Shown in pieces: positions 19,699 through 31,650 of a stretch of DNA of 64,000 nt (positions within the stretch are counted from its first letter, which is position 1; each line of letters begins with the position of its first letter). A program made the position numbers and the translations under genes. The notes beneath the pieces are model-generated. The model made no database searches. It saw nothing but the letters and a program-made list of their open reading frames with translations, and was not told the DNA's origin. Source of the stretch: Inia geoffrensis (taxonomy: Eukaryota; Chordata; Mammalia; Artiodactyla; Iniidae); the NCBI GenBank assembly GCA_036417435.1, contig CM070911.1, positions 9,300,001 to 9,364,000 on the forward strand, in the 5' to 3' direction.

Positions 19699-22600
19699 AT
19701 GGTAATAGGAACATACATATCAATAATTACCATAAATGTGAATGGATTAAACACTCCAACCAAAAGACACAGGCTCACTGAATGGATACATAAAGAAGAC
19801 CCATATATATGTTGTCTACAAGAGACCCACTTCAGACCTAGGGACACATACCAACTGAAAGTGAGGGGATAGAAAAAGATAGTTCAAGCAAATGGAAATC
19901 AAAAGAAAGCTGGAGTAGCAATGCTCATATCAGATAAAATAGGCTTTAAAATAAAGAATGTTACAAGAGACAAGGAAGGACATGACACAATGATCAAGGG
20001 ATCAATCCAAGAAGAAAATATAACAATTTTAAATATATATGCATCCAAAATAGGAGCACTTCAATACATAAGGCATCTGCTAGCAGCTGTAAAAGAGGAA
20101 ATAGACAGTAACACAATAATAGTGGGGGACTTTTAACACCTCACAACAATGGAGAGATCATCCAACAGAAAATTAATAAGGAAACACAAGCTTTAAATAA
20201 CACAATAGACCCGATAGATTTAATTGATATTTATAGGACATTCTATCCAAAAACAGCATATTACACTTTCTTTTGAAGTGCACACGGAACATTCTCCAGG
20301 ATAGATCACAACTTGGGTCAAAAATCAAGCCTCAGTAAATTTAAGAAAATTGAAATCACATCAAGCATCTTTTCCGACCACAATGCTATGAGATTAGAAA
20401 TCAATGACAGGGAAAGAAACATAAAAAACACAAACACATGGAGGCTAAACAGTACCTTACTAAATAACCAAGAGATCACTGAAGAAATCAAAGAGGAAAT
20501 CAAAAAATACCTAGAGACAAATGACAATGAAAACACGTTGATCCAAAATCTATGGGATGCAGCGAAAGCAGTTCTAAGAGGGATGTTTATTGCAATACAA
20601 TCTTACCTCAAGAAACGAGAAAAATCTCAGATAAACAATCTAACCTGACACCTAAAGGAACGAGAGAAAGAAGAACAAACAAAACCTAAAGTTAGTAGAA
20701 GGAAAGAAATCATAAAGATCAGAGCAGAAATAAACAAAATAGAAACAAAGAAAACAATAGCAAAGATCAATAAAACTAAACACTGGTTTTTTGAGAAGAT
20801 AAACAAAACTGATAAACCATTAGCCAGACTCATCAAGAAAAAGAGGGAGAGGACTCAAATCAATAAAATTAGAAATGAAAATGGAGAAGTTACAACAGAC
20901 ACCGCAGAAATACAAAACATCCTTATAGACTACTACAAGCAACTGTATGCCAATAAACTGGACAACCTGGAAGAAATGGACAAATTCTTAGAAAGGTATA
21001 AACTTCCAAAACTGAACCAGGAAGAAATAGAAAATATGAACAGACCAATCACAAGAAATGAAATTGAAACTGTGGTTAAAAATCTTCCAACAAACAAAAG
21101 TCCAGGACCAGATGGCTTCAGAGGCAAATTCTATCAAACATTTAGAGAAGGGCTAACACCCATCCTTCTCAAACTCTTCCAAAAAACTGCAGGGAAGGAA
21201 CACTCCCAAACTCATTCTACAATGCCACCATCACGCTGACACCAAAAACAGACAAAGATATTACATGCACAAAAAAATTACAGACCAATATCACTATGAA
21301 TATAGATGCAAACATCCTCAACAAAATACTAGCAAATCACATTAAAAGGATCATACATCATAATCAAGTGGGATTTATCCCAGGAATGCAAGGATTCTTC
21401 AATATATGCAAATCAATCAATGTGATACACCATATTAACAAACTGAGGAATAAAAACCATATGATCATCTCAATAGATGCAGAGAGAGCTTTTGACAAAA
21501 TTCAACACCCACTTATGATAAAAACTCTCCACAAAGTGGGCATAGAGGGAACCTACCTCAACATAATAAAGGCCATATACGACAAACCCACAGCAAACAT
21601 CATTCTCAATGGTGAAAAACTGAAAGCATTTCCTCTATGATCAGTAACAAGACAAGGATGTCCACTTTTGCCACTATTATTCAGCATAGTTCTGGATGTT
21701 CTAGCTACAGCAATCAGCTAAGAAAAAGAAATAAAAGGAATACAAATTGGAAAAGAAGAAGTAAAATTGTCACTGTTTGCAGATGCCATGATACTATACA
21801 TAGAGAATCCTAAAGATGCCACCAGAAAACTACTAGAGCTAATCAATGAATCCGGTAAAGTTTCAGGATATAAAATTAATGCATAAAAATCTCTTGCATT
21901 CCTATACAATAGTGATGAAAAATGTAAAAGAGAAATTAAGGAAACACTCCCATTTATCATTGCAACAAAGAATAAAATGCCTAGGAATAAACCTAACTAG
22001 GGAGACAAAACACCTGTATGCAGAAAACTATAAGACACTGATGCATGAAATTAAAGATGATACAAACAGATGGAGAAATATACCATGTTCTTGGATTGGA
22101 AGAATCAATATTGTGAAAATGACTATACCACCCAAAACAATCTAGAGATTCAATACTATCCCTATCAAATTACCAATGGTATTTTTACAGAACTAGAACA
22201 AAAAATCTTAAAATTTGTATGGAAACACAAAAGACCCCAAATAGCAAAGCAGTCCTGAGGGAGAAAAACGGAGCTGGAGGAATCAGACTCCCTGACTTCA
22301 GACTATACTTACTACAAAGCTACAGTAATCAAGACAATATGGTACTAGCACAGAAACAGAAATATAGATCAATCGAACAGGATAGAAAGCCCAGAGATAA
22401 ACCCACGCACCTATGGTCAACTAATCTATGACAAAGGAGGCAAGGATATACAATGGAGAAAAGACAGTCTCTTCAATAAGTGGTGCTGGGAAAACTGGAC
22501 AGCTACATGTAAAAGGATGAAATTAGAACACTCCCTAACACCATACACAAAAAATAAACTCAAAATGGATTAAAGACCTAAATGTAAGACTGGAAACTAT

Positions 22601-23320
22601 AAAACTCTTGGAGGAAAACATAGGAAGAACACTCCTGACATATATGACAGCAAGATCTGATCCACCTCCTAGAGTAATGAAAATAAAAACAAAAATAAAC
22701 AAATGGGACCTAATGAAACTTAAAAGCTTTTGCAAAGCAAAAGCAACTACAAACAAGATGAAAAGACAACACTCAGAATGGGAGAAAATATTTGCAAATG
22801 AATCAATGGACAAAGGATTAATCTCCAAAATATATAAACAGCTCATGCAGCTCAATGTTAAGAAAACAAGCTACCCAGTCAAAAAATGGGCAGAAGACCT
22901 AAATAGACATTTCTCCAAAGGAAACATATAGATGGCCACGAACCACATGAAAAGCTGCTCAACATCACTAATTATTAGAGAAATGCAAATCAAAACTACT
23001 ATGAGGTATCACCTCACACCAGTTAGAATGGGCATCATCAGAAAATCTACAAACAACAAATGATGGAGAGGGTGTGGAGAAAAGGGAACCCTCCTGCACT
23101 GTTGGTGGGAATGCAAAATGATACAACCACTATGGAGAACAGTATGGAGGTTCCTTAAAAAACTAAAAATAGAATTACCATATGACCTAGCAATCCCACT
23201 GCTGGGGATATACCCAGAGAAAACCATAATTCAAAAAGATACATGCACCCCAATGTTCATTGCAGCACTATTTACAATAGCCAGGTCATGGCAGCAACCC
23301 AAATGCCCATCAACAGACTA
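19699..23320 (+). pseudogene. L1 ORF2 remnant (endonuclease / reverse transcriptase), broken
   Basis: Intact ORF2p nicks genomic DNA and reverse-transcribes L1 RNA at the nick. The start ATG at 19699 leads into the endonuclease domain ('INVNGLNTP', 'CLQETHF'). It is interrupted by TAG at 19870-19872 and, at the conserved GDF motif, by an extra T giving TAA at 20134-20136. A long frame from 20313 to 21239 has one stop (TGA 20646-20648) and includes 'NKSPGPDGF' of the RT domain. A frameshift follows near 21190. The next frame (21296 on) holds '[14 protein letters not shown]' and 'GCPLLPLLF', with stops at 21638-21640 and 21718-21720. The catalytic FADD motif reads FADA at 21776-21787, so the second metal-binding aspartate is lost. 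The C-terminal part is also shifted. The 3' end of the frame is an estimate. Confidence 0.85.
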
Positions 23321-23571
23321 ATGGATAAAGAAGATGTGGTACATATATGCAATCAAATATTACTCAGTCATAAAAAGGAACGAAACTGAGTTATTTGCAG
23401 AGACATGGATGGATCTGGAGACTGTCATACAGAATGAAGTAAGTTGGAAAAGGAAAAGAAGTATTGTATATTAACGCATATGTGTGGAACCTAGAAAAAT
23501 GGTACAGATGAACCAGTTTGCAGGGCAGAAAGAGAGACACAGATGCAGAGGACAAACGTATGGACACTGAG

Positions 23572-23613
23572 GGGGGAAAGTGGTGGGTGGGGGTGGTGGT
23601 GGGATGAATTAGG
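23572..23613 (+). other. G-rich tract of the L1 3' UTR
   Basis: A run of six G's is followed by GGTGGGTGGGGGTGGTGGTG and GG. Clustered G runs are a known feature of mammalian L1 3' UTRs and could fold as a G-quadruplex, though one loop exceeds the usual seven bases. Confidence 0.65.
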
Positions 23614-23713
23614 AGATTGGGATTGACCTATATACAATAATATGTATAAAATGGATAACTAATAAGAACCTGCTGTAAAAAAAATGAATAAAATTCTAAA
23701 ATTCAAAAAAAAT

Positions 23714-24126
23714 TCATATCTTTATTTTTACTACTTTTCAACTGAAATTTAGCATGTCCTTTAATTATGAATGTGGGCAACATACTACAATCGTATTTGC
23801 AATACCTATAAAATCAATAGATATCGCAGCTATTTTCATATCCCATTAAAGTCATAGATTTCTCAAAATGTTTACACCCATCACTACTTTGGAATTATGA
23901 TAGTTACTAGATTTCTGTTCGATTTTTAAAATATAATGTGTTAAGCACAAATATTATTGTATCATGCCTTTATTTTAATATGGATAACTATATTCCTATA
24001 TAACTGAGTCTCTTTTAAATCTTTGTTTTTTTTACACATTTAAATATTCTGAAAATGTGTTCAGAGGCTTTGCCGTACTGCCAAGACTTCATGGCACAGG
24101 AATAGTTAAAAACCCCTGGGTAGGAC
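23714..24126 (-). mobile_element. hAT-like ancient DNA transposon, right piece
   Basis: Continues the element interrupted at 17634: 'actgaaatttagcatgtcct', 'aattatgaatgtgggcaaca', 'gctattttcatatcccatta', ending 'ttcatggcacaggaatagtt' and 'aaaaacccctg' at 24118. With the left piece the original element was about 500 bp. No transposase frame is left. Confidence 0.6.
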
Positions 24127-24429
24127 AAAGGAGCAATATTATCCAGCATGACTGAAGGCCAACTGAAACATAAGCCAGTCTTGTGCTAATACTGGGACAT
24201 TGGAGCCGTGATGTTGGACAATAAATATAAGAAGGAAGACAGAAAAGTTATGGAAGGGACAGCATGGCAGCTGAAGCCAGACATTAGAATTTGGAAAGGG
24301 TGGGAAAGATGCTTGGAGCCATCGGTTTAGATTAGTGCCAGGGCAGGATGAGAATGTTAGCGGTGACCATGGACTTAGCCTGAGAAGCTGAAAGGACTTC
24401 ATTATATTTGTTATGGCAGCAATAATAAC
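24127..24429. other. Noncoding DNA without recognised elements
   Basis: Nothing assignable. Confidence 0.4.
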
Positions 24430-24600
24430 ATTATTGTTATGAGCATCTATGTGCCAGGCACTGGGCTGAGTTATCAACATGCACAAACCTGTTTAATAAC
24501 ACCATCGGTTCATGTTTAAGAAACTGAGCCTGAGAGGTTAATTAACTTGTCCACAGTCAGGCAAGTAGAATGCTAGGATTGAAACCCAGGGAATGTAAAT
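24430..24600 (-). repeat. MIR SINE, reverse orientation
   Basis: 'tgagcatctatgtgccaggc' with 'actgggctgagt', 'aagaaactgagcctgagagg', 'ttaattaacttgtccacagt' and 'gaatgctaggattgaaaccc' are all in reversed MIR order. A well preserved copy. Confidence 0.75.
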
Positions 24601-25542
24601 TTAAATTTAAATAAGCCCAGGAGTTTATTACAATAGCACACAGTTTCCTCATCAAGCACAGTCCCACTTTTGGAGGGCAGGGGTGCCAGTGGGGTCTCCG
24701 GGAAAGTGGGATGTATTATGCATTTTGAATCTTTCCTTGTCAGGGCCACTGTGTACTCACTGTGTTCATTGACTACATTCCTGAATTACTGTAAGGGGCA
24801 GGGTGGGGGGTTGTTTGGAGCACACTTGGTGAATCTGGAGCGTTCTTACTGGAGTTGACTAGCAAGAAGCCTCGATTACCTTTGTGGAGGCAGGATGAGG
24901 ACAATGGAAGTCAGAGGCAACCATCCTGTAACTATTTTTAAATATGAAAATGAAAATAGCAACAACAAAATAAAACTGGGACTAGAGCACATCTTCCAAA
25001 GTCAGCACAATTAACTCATCTTTTTTCCATGTGAAATTTGAGAGAGTGTGAGCTCGTGGAGAGAAATATGGCCGCCAGTTACCACCAGCCCTCCTTCTAA
25101 GCAAAGCAGAATTAAATGGATTTCCCAGGACCCTGCTTATACAGGGAGCTGGGAGCTCAGGCTAAGATGCACAAATTCCCAGAGAATGAAGAAATACTTG
25201 TAAAGCCTCCACTTCTCACTCAAACTTCACAGACACTTGAATTCTTTCTATGACATGCTTTGCCAAGTGATTGATCAATATTATTTGAATATTTTCAGTG
25301 TCACGAAAGTTGTTACCTCCAAAGGTGACCCAGCATATGCTAGACTTTATCTGTATGATGTTTTTCATAGTGTGAATTCATATTTCTCTCATGCAGCTCC
25401 TATTTTAGCACTTGTGATGTCTGAGAAAATAATTTTAAATACTTGAAAATAATTTTAACTGTGATGGCAGAACATACTTGTGGTAGTTGAGCCAATTAAC
25501 TGAACAATCAAATAAGGTCTTACAAATCTCCGCTCTCCCTGC
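24601..25542. other. Noncoding DNA without recognised elements
   Basis: Mixed composition. The 69-codon frame at 25237-25446 has no recognisable domain. Confidence 0.45.
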
Positions 25543-25543
25543 C

Positions 25544-25582
<39 letters not shown>
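25543..25582. repeat. (CA)n microsatellite
   Basis: About 18-19 uninterrupted CA units, then 'tgcacaca'. Long pure CA runs are usually length-polymorphic. Confidence 0.95.
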
Positions 25583-25583
<1 letters not shown>

Positions 25584-25779
25584 CACACATTTCTTAATTA
25601 TTAATATTTTAGTTAATTCAGGTCTTACTGGATCACACATGTAAGCCTAAGTAACATTAGTTCAATTTTTTGTGTAATTTAGTCACATAAAAATTCTTTT
25701 CTCTATTTTGATTTCTTCACCTAGGCTTAATTTTGAGACAAAATATTATTATCTCCTCTCATAGCACAGAATGTAGCAT

Positions 25780-25887
25780 AAACTATTTTTTTAAGGCCAT
25801 GTGCTATGTGCCTTTGTTTAATCTTCATAACGATTATATGGGTAGATGTTATTATCCCAATGTTACAGATAAGAAAACTGGGACTCA
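25780..25887 (-). repeat. MIR SINE fragment, reverse orientation
   Basis: 'gtgctatgtgcctttgttta', 'atcttcataacgattatatg' and 'tgttacagataagaaaactg' with 'ggactc' match reversed MIR. It is cut at its 3' side by the L1 insertion beginning about 25888. Confidence 0.65.
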
Positions 25888-27165
25888 AAAAGAAACTTAA
25901 AATGGACTATAGACCTAAATGTAAGACCTGAAACCATAAAACTCCTAGAAGAAAACATAGGCAGTATGCTTTTTGACATAGGTCTTAGCAATATACATAT
26001 ATATATATATATATGATCTGTCTCCTTAGGCAAGGGAAACAGCAAAAATAAACAAATGGGACCTAATCAAACTTAAAAGCTTTTACACAGTGAAAAAAGC
26101 CATCAACAAAATGAAAGGCAACCTACTGAATGGGAGAAGATATTTGTAAATGATATGTCTGATAAAGGGTTAATATCCAAAATATATAAAGAACTCATAC
26201 AACTCAGTATTAAAAAAGACCAACTCAACTAAAAAATGTACAGAGGACGAGAATAAGCATTTATTTAAGGAAGACATACTGATGGCCCACAGGCACATGA
26301 AAAGATGCTCAACATCTAATCCTTGGGGAAATGCAAATCAAAATCACAGTGAGATATCACCTCACACCTGTCAGAATGACTATCATGAAAAATACAAGAA
26401 ATAACAAGGATGTAGAGAAAAGGGAATGCTAGTACACTGTAGGAGTGTAAATTGGTGTAGCCACTACGGAAAACAGTATGGAAGTTCCTCAAAAAATTAA
26501 AAATTAAGCTACCATATGATGTAGCAGTTTCACTCCTGTGTATATATCCAAAGAAAATAAAAGCAGTAACTCAAAAAGTTACATGCGCACCGATAGCAAC
26601 ATTATTTATGATTACCAAGATATGAAAGCTGCCTTAAGTGTCCATCAACAGATGAATGGATAAAGAAGATGCAGTATATATATATACAAAGGAATATAAC
26701 TCATCCATAAAAAAATGAAATTTTGCCATTTGCAACAACATGGAAAAAACCTGGAGGGTATTATGCTTAGTGAAATATCAGACAGAGAAAGACAAATACA
26801 GTATGTTTTCCCTTATATGAGGAATCTAAAAAATGAAACAAATGAATGAATATTACAAAACAGAAACAGACTAGATACAGAGAACAAACTAGTGGTTACC
26901 AGTGGGGAAAGGAAAGGGGGGAGCAGCAAGATAGGTGAAGGGGATTAAGGGGTACCAACTACTAGGTATAAAATAAATCAGATAGAAAGATGCAATGTAC
27001 AGCACAGGGAATATAGCCAATGTTTAATAATAAGTTTATATGGAGTATAACCTGTAAAAATATTGAATTACTATGTTGTACACCTGAAACTAATATAATA
27101 TTGTAAGTCAACTATACTTCAATAGAAAATAAATTAAAATAAATAAATATAAACAGGAAAAACAA
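25888..27165 (+). mobile_element. 5'-truncated L1 LINE, 3' part only
   Basis: Begins inside the last third of ORF2 ('gactatagacctaaatgtaa', 'agaagaaaacataggcagta') and runs through the C-terminal region ('ttaatatccaaaatatataa') into a 3' UTR ending 'ttgtaagtcaactatacttc' plus an A-rich tail. It aligns by eye with the L1 at 22560-23500, but the 3' UTR differs, so it belongs to another, older L1 subfamily. A TA microsatellite at 25995-26013 interrupts it. No open frame survives. Confidence 0.85.
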
Positions 27166-27299
27166 AACAAAACAGAAAAACTAAGAGTCCTGCTTGTGCA
27201 CATACACCCAAGTAAATGTGAAAGCCAGGCTTCAAATGCAAGTTAATATTTCTCAAAACTTATAATCTTTACTATACTATACACTATCTCTTACATAAT
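27166..27299. other. AT-rich noncoding DNA
   Basis: Flank of the truncated L1; 'ataatctttactatactata' only. Confidence 0.4.
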
Positions 27300-27475
27300 T
27301 TACCACAATACTTTGTAATGTTTATTTCCTTCCCCTACAAGATGCTGGTGTCCATATGTACAGAGAATATAACATTCATCTTTGAGTTCTTTATGTCTAG
27401 TAGAATGCCTTGTGCAGACTGAACACTTAGTAAATGAATAAATGAAAGATTAAATGAATAAAAGTAAGCACCACC
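27300..27475 (+). repeat. L2 LINE 3' end fragment
   Basis: 'ctagtagaatgccttgtgca' then 'acacttagtaaatgaataaa' with repeated tgaataaa units is the typical L2 terminus. Confidence 0.55.
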
Positions 27476-27929
27476 CCTTTATTTAAACTTCTGCTGGATG
27501 CTCTATGTATTAAAGAAAAAACTTAGAAGTCCATTACTTTCCTAGGTGTGTTCATGCCAACAAGATACACAGGACTAAATATAAGGATAGCTGGAGAGTT
27601 TTACCCTAGACAATGATAGGGTGGTTAGAGTCTGTTGTTCTCTGTCTTGAGGCAAACCAGGTGATTCATCACATAGGGTGGGAGAGGATTCTTGGAAAAG
27701 GGATCTGAGAGGATGCTAGGGTGAAAGAGAGGATGTAGAAGTTGAACCATGGTTCACACGAGAACTGGGAATGACTCCAAAGGACAAGGAATTCCAAAAG
27801 AAAAGAATTTATTTCTATCTCCTTAGAATTCCATTCCATTGTATGAGCAATGCTGAGAGAAAGGGCAGAAGAGAGAAAAGGAAAAAAGATTGTGTTTTCC
27901 TAAGTTGTCTTTTATTAGGCAGCTGGAAC
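27476..27929. other. Noncoding DNA without recognised elements
   Basis: Nothing assignable; purine-rich around 27850-27890. Confidence 0.4.
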
Positions 27930-28150
27930 ACAATGGAATGAGAACTAGATGTGGAGTGAGAAAGACAGGGGTTCAAACCCCATACTCTGACATTTATTGT
28001 CTGTGGGCAAACCACTTACCATATTTAAACCTTCATTTCTCATCTGCAAAATATGGTTGATAATATCCAACTTAAAAATTGTAACAAATTAAATGAGATA
28101 ATTTTCGTGAAAACGTCTAGCATGGCGTCAGCCACATATTAAATGTTCCA
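27930..28150 (+). repeat. MIR SINE, nearly full length
   Basis: 'gggttcaaaccccatactct', 'gtgggcaaaccacttaccat', 'catttctcatctgcaaaata' and 'aacaaattaaatgagataat' lie in forward MIR order, ending 'ggcgtcagccacatattaaa'. Confidence 0.72.
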
Positions 28151-28629
28151 AACATGTTTACAGAGATCACTAACAAAAGCCCTAGTCTTCCTAAATATTT
28201 TCCAGGAAGACCATCATGCTAGGAACTGTTGGACAGACTAGTTCATGATAGCAAGAAAGACTTGACATTTTGTATCCTCACTGATCAGACAGATGAATAG
28301 CCTTGGTGAGAGACCAGTTTGAAACAGATGTAGACTAGAAATACATTTTCTGAGCAAACTCTCCTTTTGAGGGAGTGTGGAGGGGATTCTCTAAATCCCT
28401 TTCTACCTGCATTCAACACAGATCTCCTGGGTGGTGGTTATGGGCTAGACACTGTTCTAGACTCAAACATGCAGCGATAAAACAGACAGTGCCCCAGGTC
28501 TCTAGGGAATTATGGTCTGGTGAGTCATGAAAATGTTTAGTGGGTGCCTTTACATGTCTGGTAGGGGTCCTGTACTGACTTGAGTAGGTGATCAGACTCA
28601 ATTGCCAGTTATCCAACTCCTCCACTCTT
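28151..28629. other. Noncoding DNA with a possible MIR/L2-type patch
   Basis: 'ggctagacactgttctagac' with 'aaaacagacagtgccccagg' (about 28443-28500) resembles a common mammalian repeat phrase. The rest is unassigned. Confidence 0.4.
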
Positions 28630-28765
28630 GGTACTTTCACATAGAGTATCTCCTTTAATTCTCACTGAAACCCCTCATCTTCTAATGTCTATCTATGTAT
28701 TTAGATGACAAAATGGAAACTCAGGGATTGGATAATGGTTTCAAGTTATTCAATTAAAGAGAAAT
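28630..28765 (-). repeat. MIR SINE fragment, reverse orientation
   Basis: 'gtatctcctttaattctcac' then 'agatgacaaaatggaaactc' with 'agggattgg' fits the reversed MIR core. Confidence 0.55.
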
Positions 28766-28911
28766 AAGACACTTTAAGAATTAAAATTACTTGTTATATG
28801 TAAGGCAATAGTGAAGAATACCCATACACAATCTAGGAAAATATTATTTCAGTTATTCAGTGTATTTGGGGAACTAAGTAAATGTTTCATAACTGTTCTC
28901 TTTGGAAATCT

Positions 28912-29042
28912 TAAAATGAAAAGAAAAAAGGAAAGAAAAGAGGGAGGGAGAGAGGAAGAAAAGAAGGAATAAAGGAAGGAAGGGGGGTGAGAAAGAAAGG
29001 AAGAAAGAGAGAAAAAAAGAAACAGAGAAAGAGAACAGAGAA
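28912..29042. repeat. Polypurine tract, (GAAA)n/(GGAA)n
   Basis: About 130 bp of nearly pure A/G on the plus strand. The minus strand frame across it is a serine/phenylalanine-rich artefact. Confidence 0.9.
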
Positions 29043-29590
29043 TAAAGTTTTATGTAAATTAAGCCTAAACTAGGGAATAAATGTGAACAGCAACAACAAT
29101 AGTTCAATAACTATAATTTTATATTAAGTAGTTTTTCTTCTGAAAATACCTATTCTGATATGATACCGTGTTTAAATTGATTCCATATTCACTACCTCGC
29201 TTCATAAACCATAAATTCCTCACTTATGACATCTTTATTTTGATTCTGATTTCAAGCACATTTTTCAAGATCACAGATGTTCTGGTTTTAAGATCTTTTA
29301 TCAGGAGAATCATTTCATTGTTTTTCTCTTTATGCACAATGACTTTGCTGGTTATAGAAAAATTTTGGGTCATACAACCTCCTTTCAAATCTCTGTAGAT
29401 TTTTAACAAATTTTCCATTGGGTTCTAATATTGCTGAGGCAATGTCTGAATTGGAAGAATTTAGTTTCCTTTTTTTAGTAAGCCTAGAAACTGATTTCTG
29501 GTATGCTTTTTTACACTTAAATTTTGCTAACTTCATCAAATATGCCTTGATCTGTTTTCTTTTTTTCCCTGTAATATCTTGTATATTAGT
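29043..29590. other. AT-rich noncoding DNA, possibly very old LINE
   Basis: T-rich on plus with short frames on both strands. 'atcacagatgttctggtttt' and neighbours may be decayed reverse-strand L1, but I cannot align it securely. Confidence 0.3.
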
Positions 29591-29960
29591 TTTTACTGTG
29601 ATGATACAGTAAAATCCAGCAATATCTTACAAAAATAAAAACATTTATTTCTCACTCTCTGATCAGCTCAAAGGTTTGTGGCTTCTCTATGTACTCTGTA
29701 CATAGAACTGTACGCAGATGTCTTAGGCTCACCTCCTGGCCCTGGGCTGGGACATGTGTTCCAGGTGTCTTCATTCTGGAGTCCAGGCTAAAGGAGTCTA
29801 GGTACCAGGAGCATGTCTTTCCTATGAAGGAGGTCAGAAGCATCAGACTAGTGATGCTTCTTTAGACCTTGGCTTGCAATAGCAACCATATTCCACTGGC
29901 CAAAGGAAGTCCTATGGTCAACCTCAAAATTGTTGAGATGGAGAAGTATTCTCAGACTAC
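29591..29960. repeat. Probable old interspersed repeat, family not named
   Basis: 'aaacatttatttctcactct' followed by 'gaccttggcttgcaatagca' and 'ccatattccactggccaaag' resembles a familiar mammalian repeat of roughly this length. The family is not recalled. Confidence 0.35.
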
Positions 29961-30189
29961 AGGATGGAGTGGGTGGGGGTGGGATTCAGGTCTTCCTTTA
30001 TTTCAGGAAACATTTTTTTTTAATACATTTAGAATATTTGTTTTCAGTTTGTTCCATGATCTCTTTCAGATCTTGGGTAACAAGATGTTGGATCTCCAGG
30101 GGCTTGTCTTCATATCTGCCTTTTATCCTTGATTATGGTTTATTTATCTGTACTTTCTTTATCTGCCATTTTCAAGACTGAAGCAAGTA

Positions 30190-31225
30190 CAAATTAAGTG
30201 ATTAGACAAAATTAAAATTATAAATATTGGCAAATAGGAGACAAAGGAATCATTATTTTCAGACAGAAGATTGTCAATTTAGAAATCTAAGAAATTCAAC
30301 TGAGACTGTTTTATAAAGCTTTTGTAATTATAAGTTGGCTGGTTTCAAAATATTTACAAATTAGTAACTTTCAGGTACAGTAATAATTACACAGTAAATA
30401 CGATGAAAAAATTACCAAGTCACAACATTAAAAATATGATATAAGGAGATATTAGCTTAAGTACAAGTGTTTACAGCCTATATGAACAAAATTATAAAAC
30501 TCCTCAGACAGATGTAAATTAAGATTTGAATACATTATACTGGAATAGAAAATCTCAACATTGTAAAGCCACTAGTTATCTCTAAACTAATCTATGTATT
30601 CAACTTCATGGAAATAAGAATTTGAATGAAATAGGGAAATATTTTTCTACTTCTCCTGGAAGAATAGGTTTATTAAAATGCTTAACACATTTTTGGAAAA
30701 GTAAGAATAATGAGGGAAGACTTACCTCACCAAATATTTAAACTTAATACAATACAATACCATTATAATTAACAGACCTTCATGTTGGCACAGGAGCTCA
30801 TGAACGACTCAATGAAATAGAATAGGAAATCCAGAAATTTATGCATGTGTATGATGGAGTTGAGTGTGCCATAAAGGCAATACTATAAATAACTAAACTG
30901 TAAATATTTGGGGCACAACTAATTAGCCTTGGGGAGGGGGTGGAGGAGTGACAGACCTTTGTCCTTGACTCACTTTTAATAAACATAATAAATTCAACAT
31001 TTAGTTAAGTTCATTAAAAAAAAATCATACTAGGGCTTCCCTGGTGGCGCAGTGATTGAGAGTACGCCTGCCTATGCAGGGGACACGGGTTTGTGCCCCG
31101 GTCCGGGAAGATCCCACATGCCGCGGAGCGGCTGGGCCCGTGAGCCATGGCCGCTGGGCCTGTGCGTCCAGAGCCTGTGCTCCGCAACGGGAGAGGCCAC
31201 AGCAGTGAGAGGCCCGCGTAACACC

Positions 31226-31259
<34 letters not shown>

Positions 31260-31650
31260 TTATAAATGTGCTAGAAGAAAATATTGGTGAATATTTTTAT
31301 ATATAGGGTTTGGAAGACATTTCTAATTCCTCTTCAAACCCAGAAAGTATAAAAACAAGTGTGATAGATTGGAGTATATTAAAATTTCAAACCTCTGAAT
31401 AACAAAAACACCCTAATTGAGGTTGAAATAAAAGAAGTTTGAAAAATTAGTTGCAACGTATATGACATCGTGTGTAAAAGCTTTTATAAAGTGATGAGAA
31501 AAAAGGAAATTAGCATTGCAATTAAAATGGATGAAAGATTTGAATAGACAATTTATAAAATAAGAAAAGACAAATGGCCACTTAACATATTAATGACAAC
31601 AAAGCTTATTAATATTTCAGAAAATCAATAAAAAGTTATAGCTTTTAAAA
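30190..31650 (+). mobile_element. Ancient L1 fragment, interrupted by a CHR SINE
   Basis: Decayed ORF2 C-terminal sequence is recognisable before the SINE ('ggaatagaaaatctcaacat' with 'tgtaaagcca', 'aatgaggg...aagacttacctc', 'acaataccattataattaac') and after it ('gtgctagaagaaaatattgg', 'gatgaaagatttgaatagac'). No open frame. Divergence is much greater than in the L1 at 17.6-23.7 kb. Confidence 0.65.
31021..31262 (+). mobile_element. CHR-type cetacean SINE, copy 2 (body 31033-31225, A tail to 31254)
   Basis: GGGCTTCCCTGGTGGCGCAG start, B-box-like 'gggtttgtgccccggtccgg', 'ccgcggagcggctgggcccg', 29-base A tail. Duplication AAAATCATACTA/AAAATCATATTA at 31021-31032 and 31251-31262 (11 of 12). It lies inside the ancient L1. 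Confidence 0.92.

Larger units (their letters stand above)
17635..23713 (+). mobile_element. Near full-length L1 LINE, inactive
   Basis: Recognisable L1 5' sequence begins near 17815 with 'ggttcaagatggcggagcag'. Then come a 5' UTR, an ORF1 remnant, an ORF2 remnant with endonuclease and reverse transcriptase regions, and a 3' UTR with a G-rich tract and A-rich end. TCATATCTTTTATT (17621-17634) and TCATATCTTTATT (23714-23726) flank the insert, placing the left boundary about 175 bp upstream of the sequence I recognise as L1. Multiple stops and frameshifts break both ORFs. It is oriented plus and inserted into a hAT-like element. Confidence 0.9.

Noticed and set aside
25543..25582. Z-DNA regulatory element at the CA repeat
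   Set aside because: It is an ordinary microsatellite with no nearby motif or gene to support a role.
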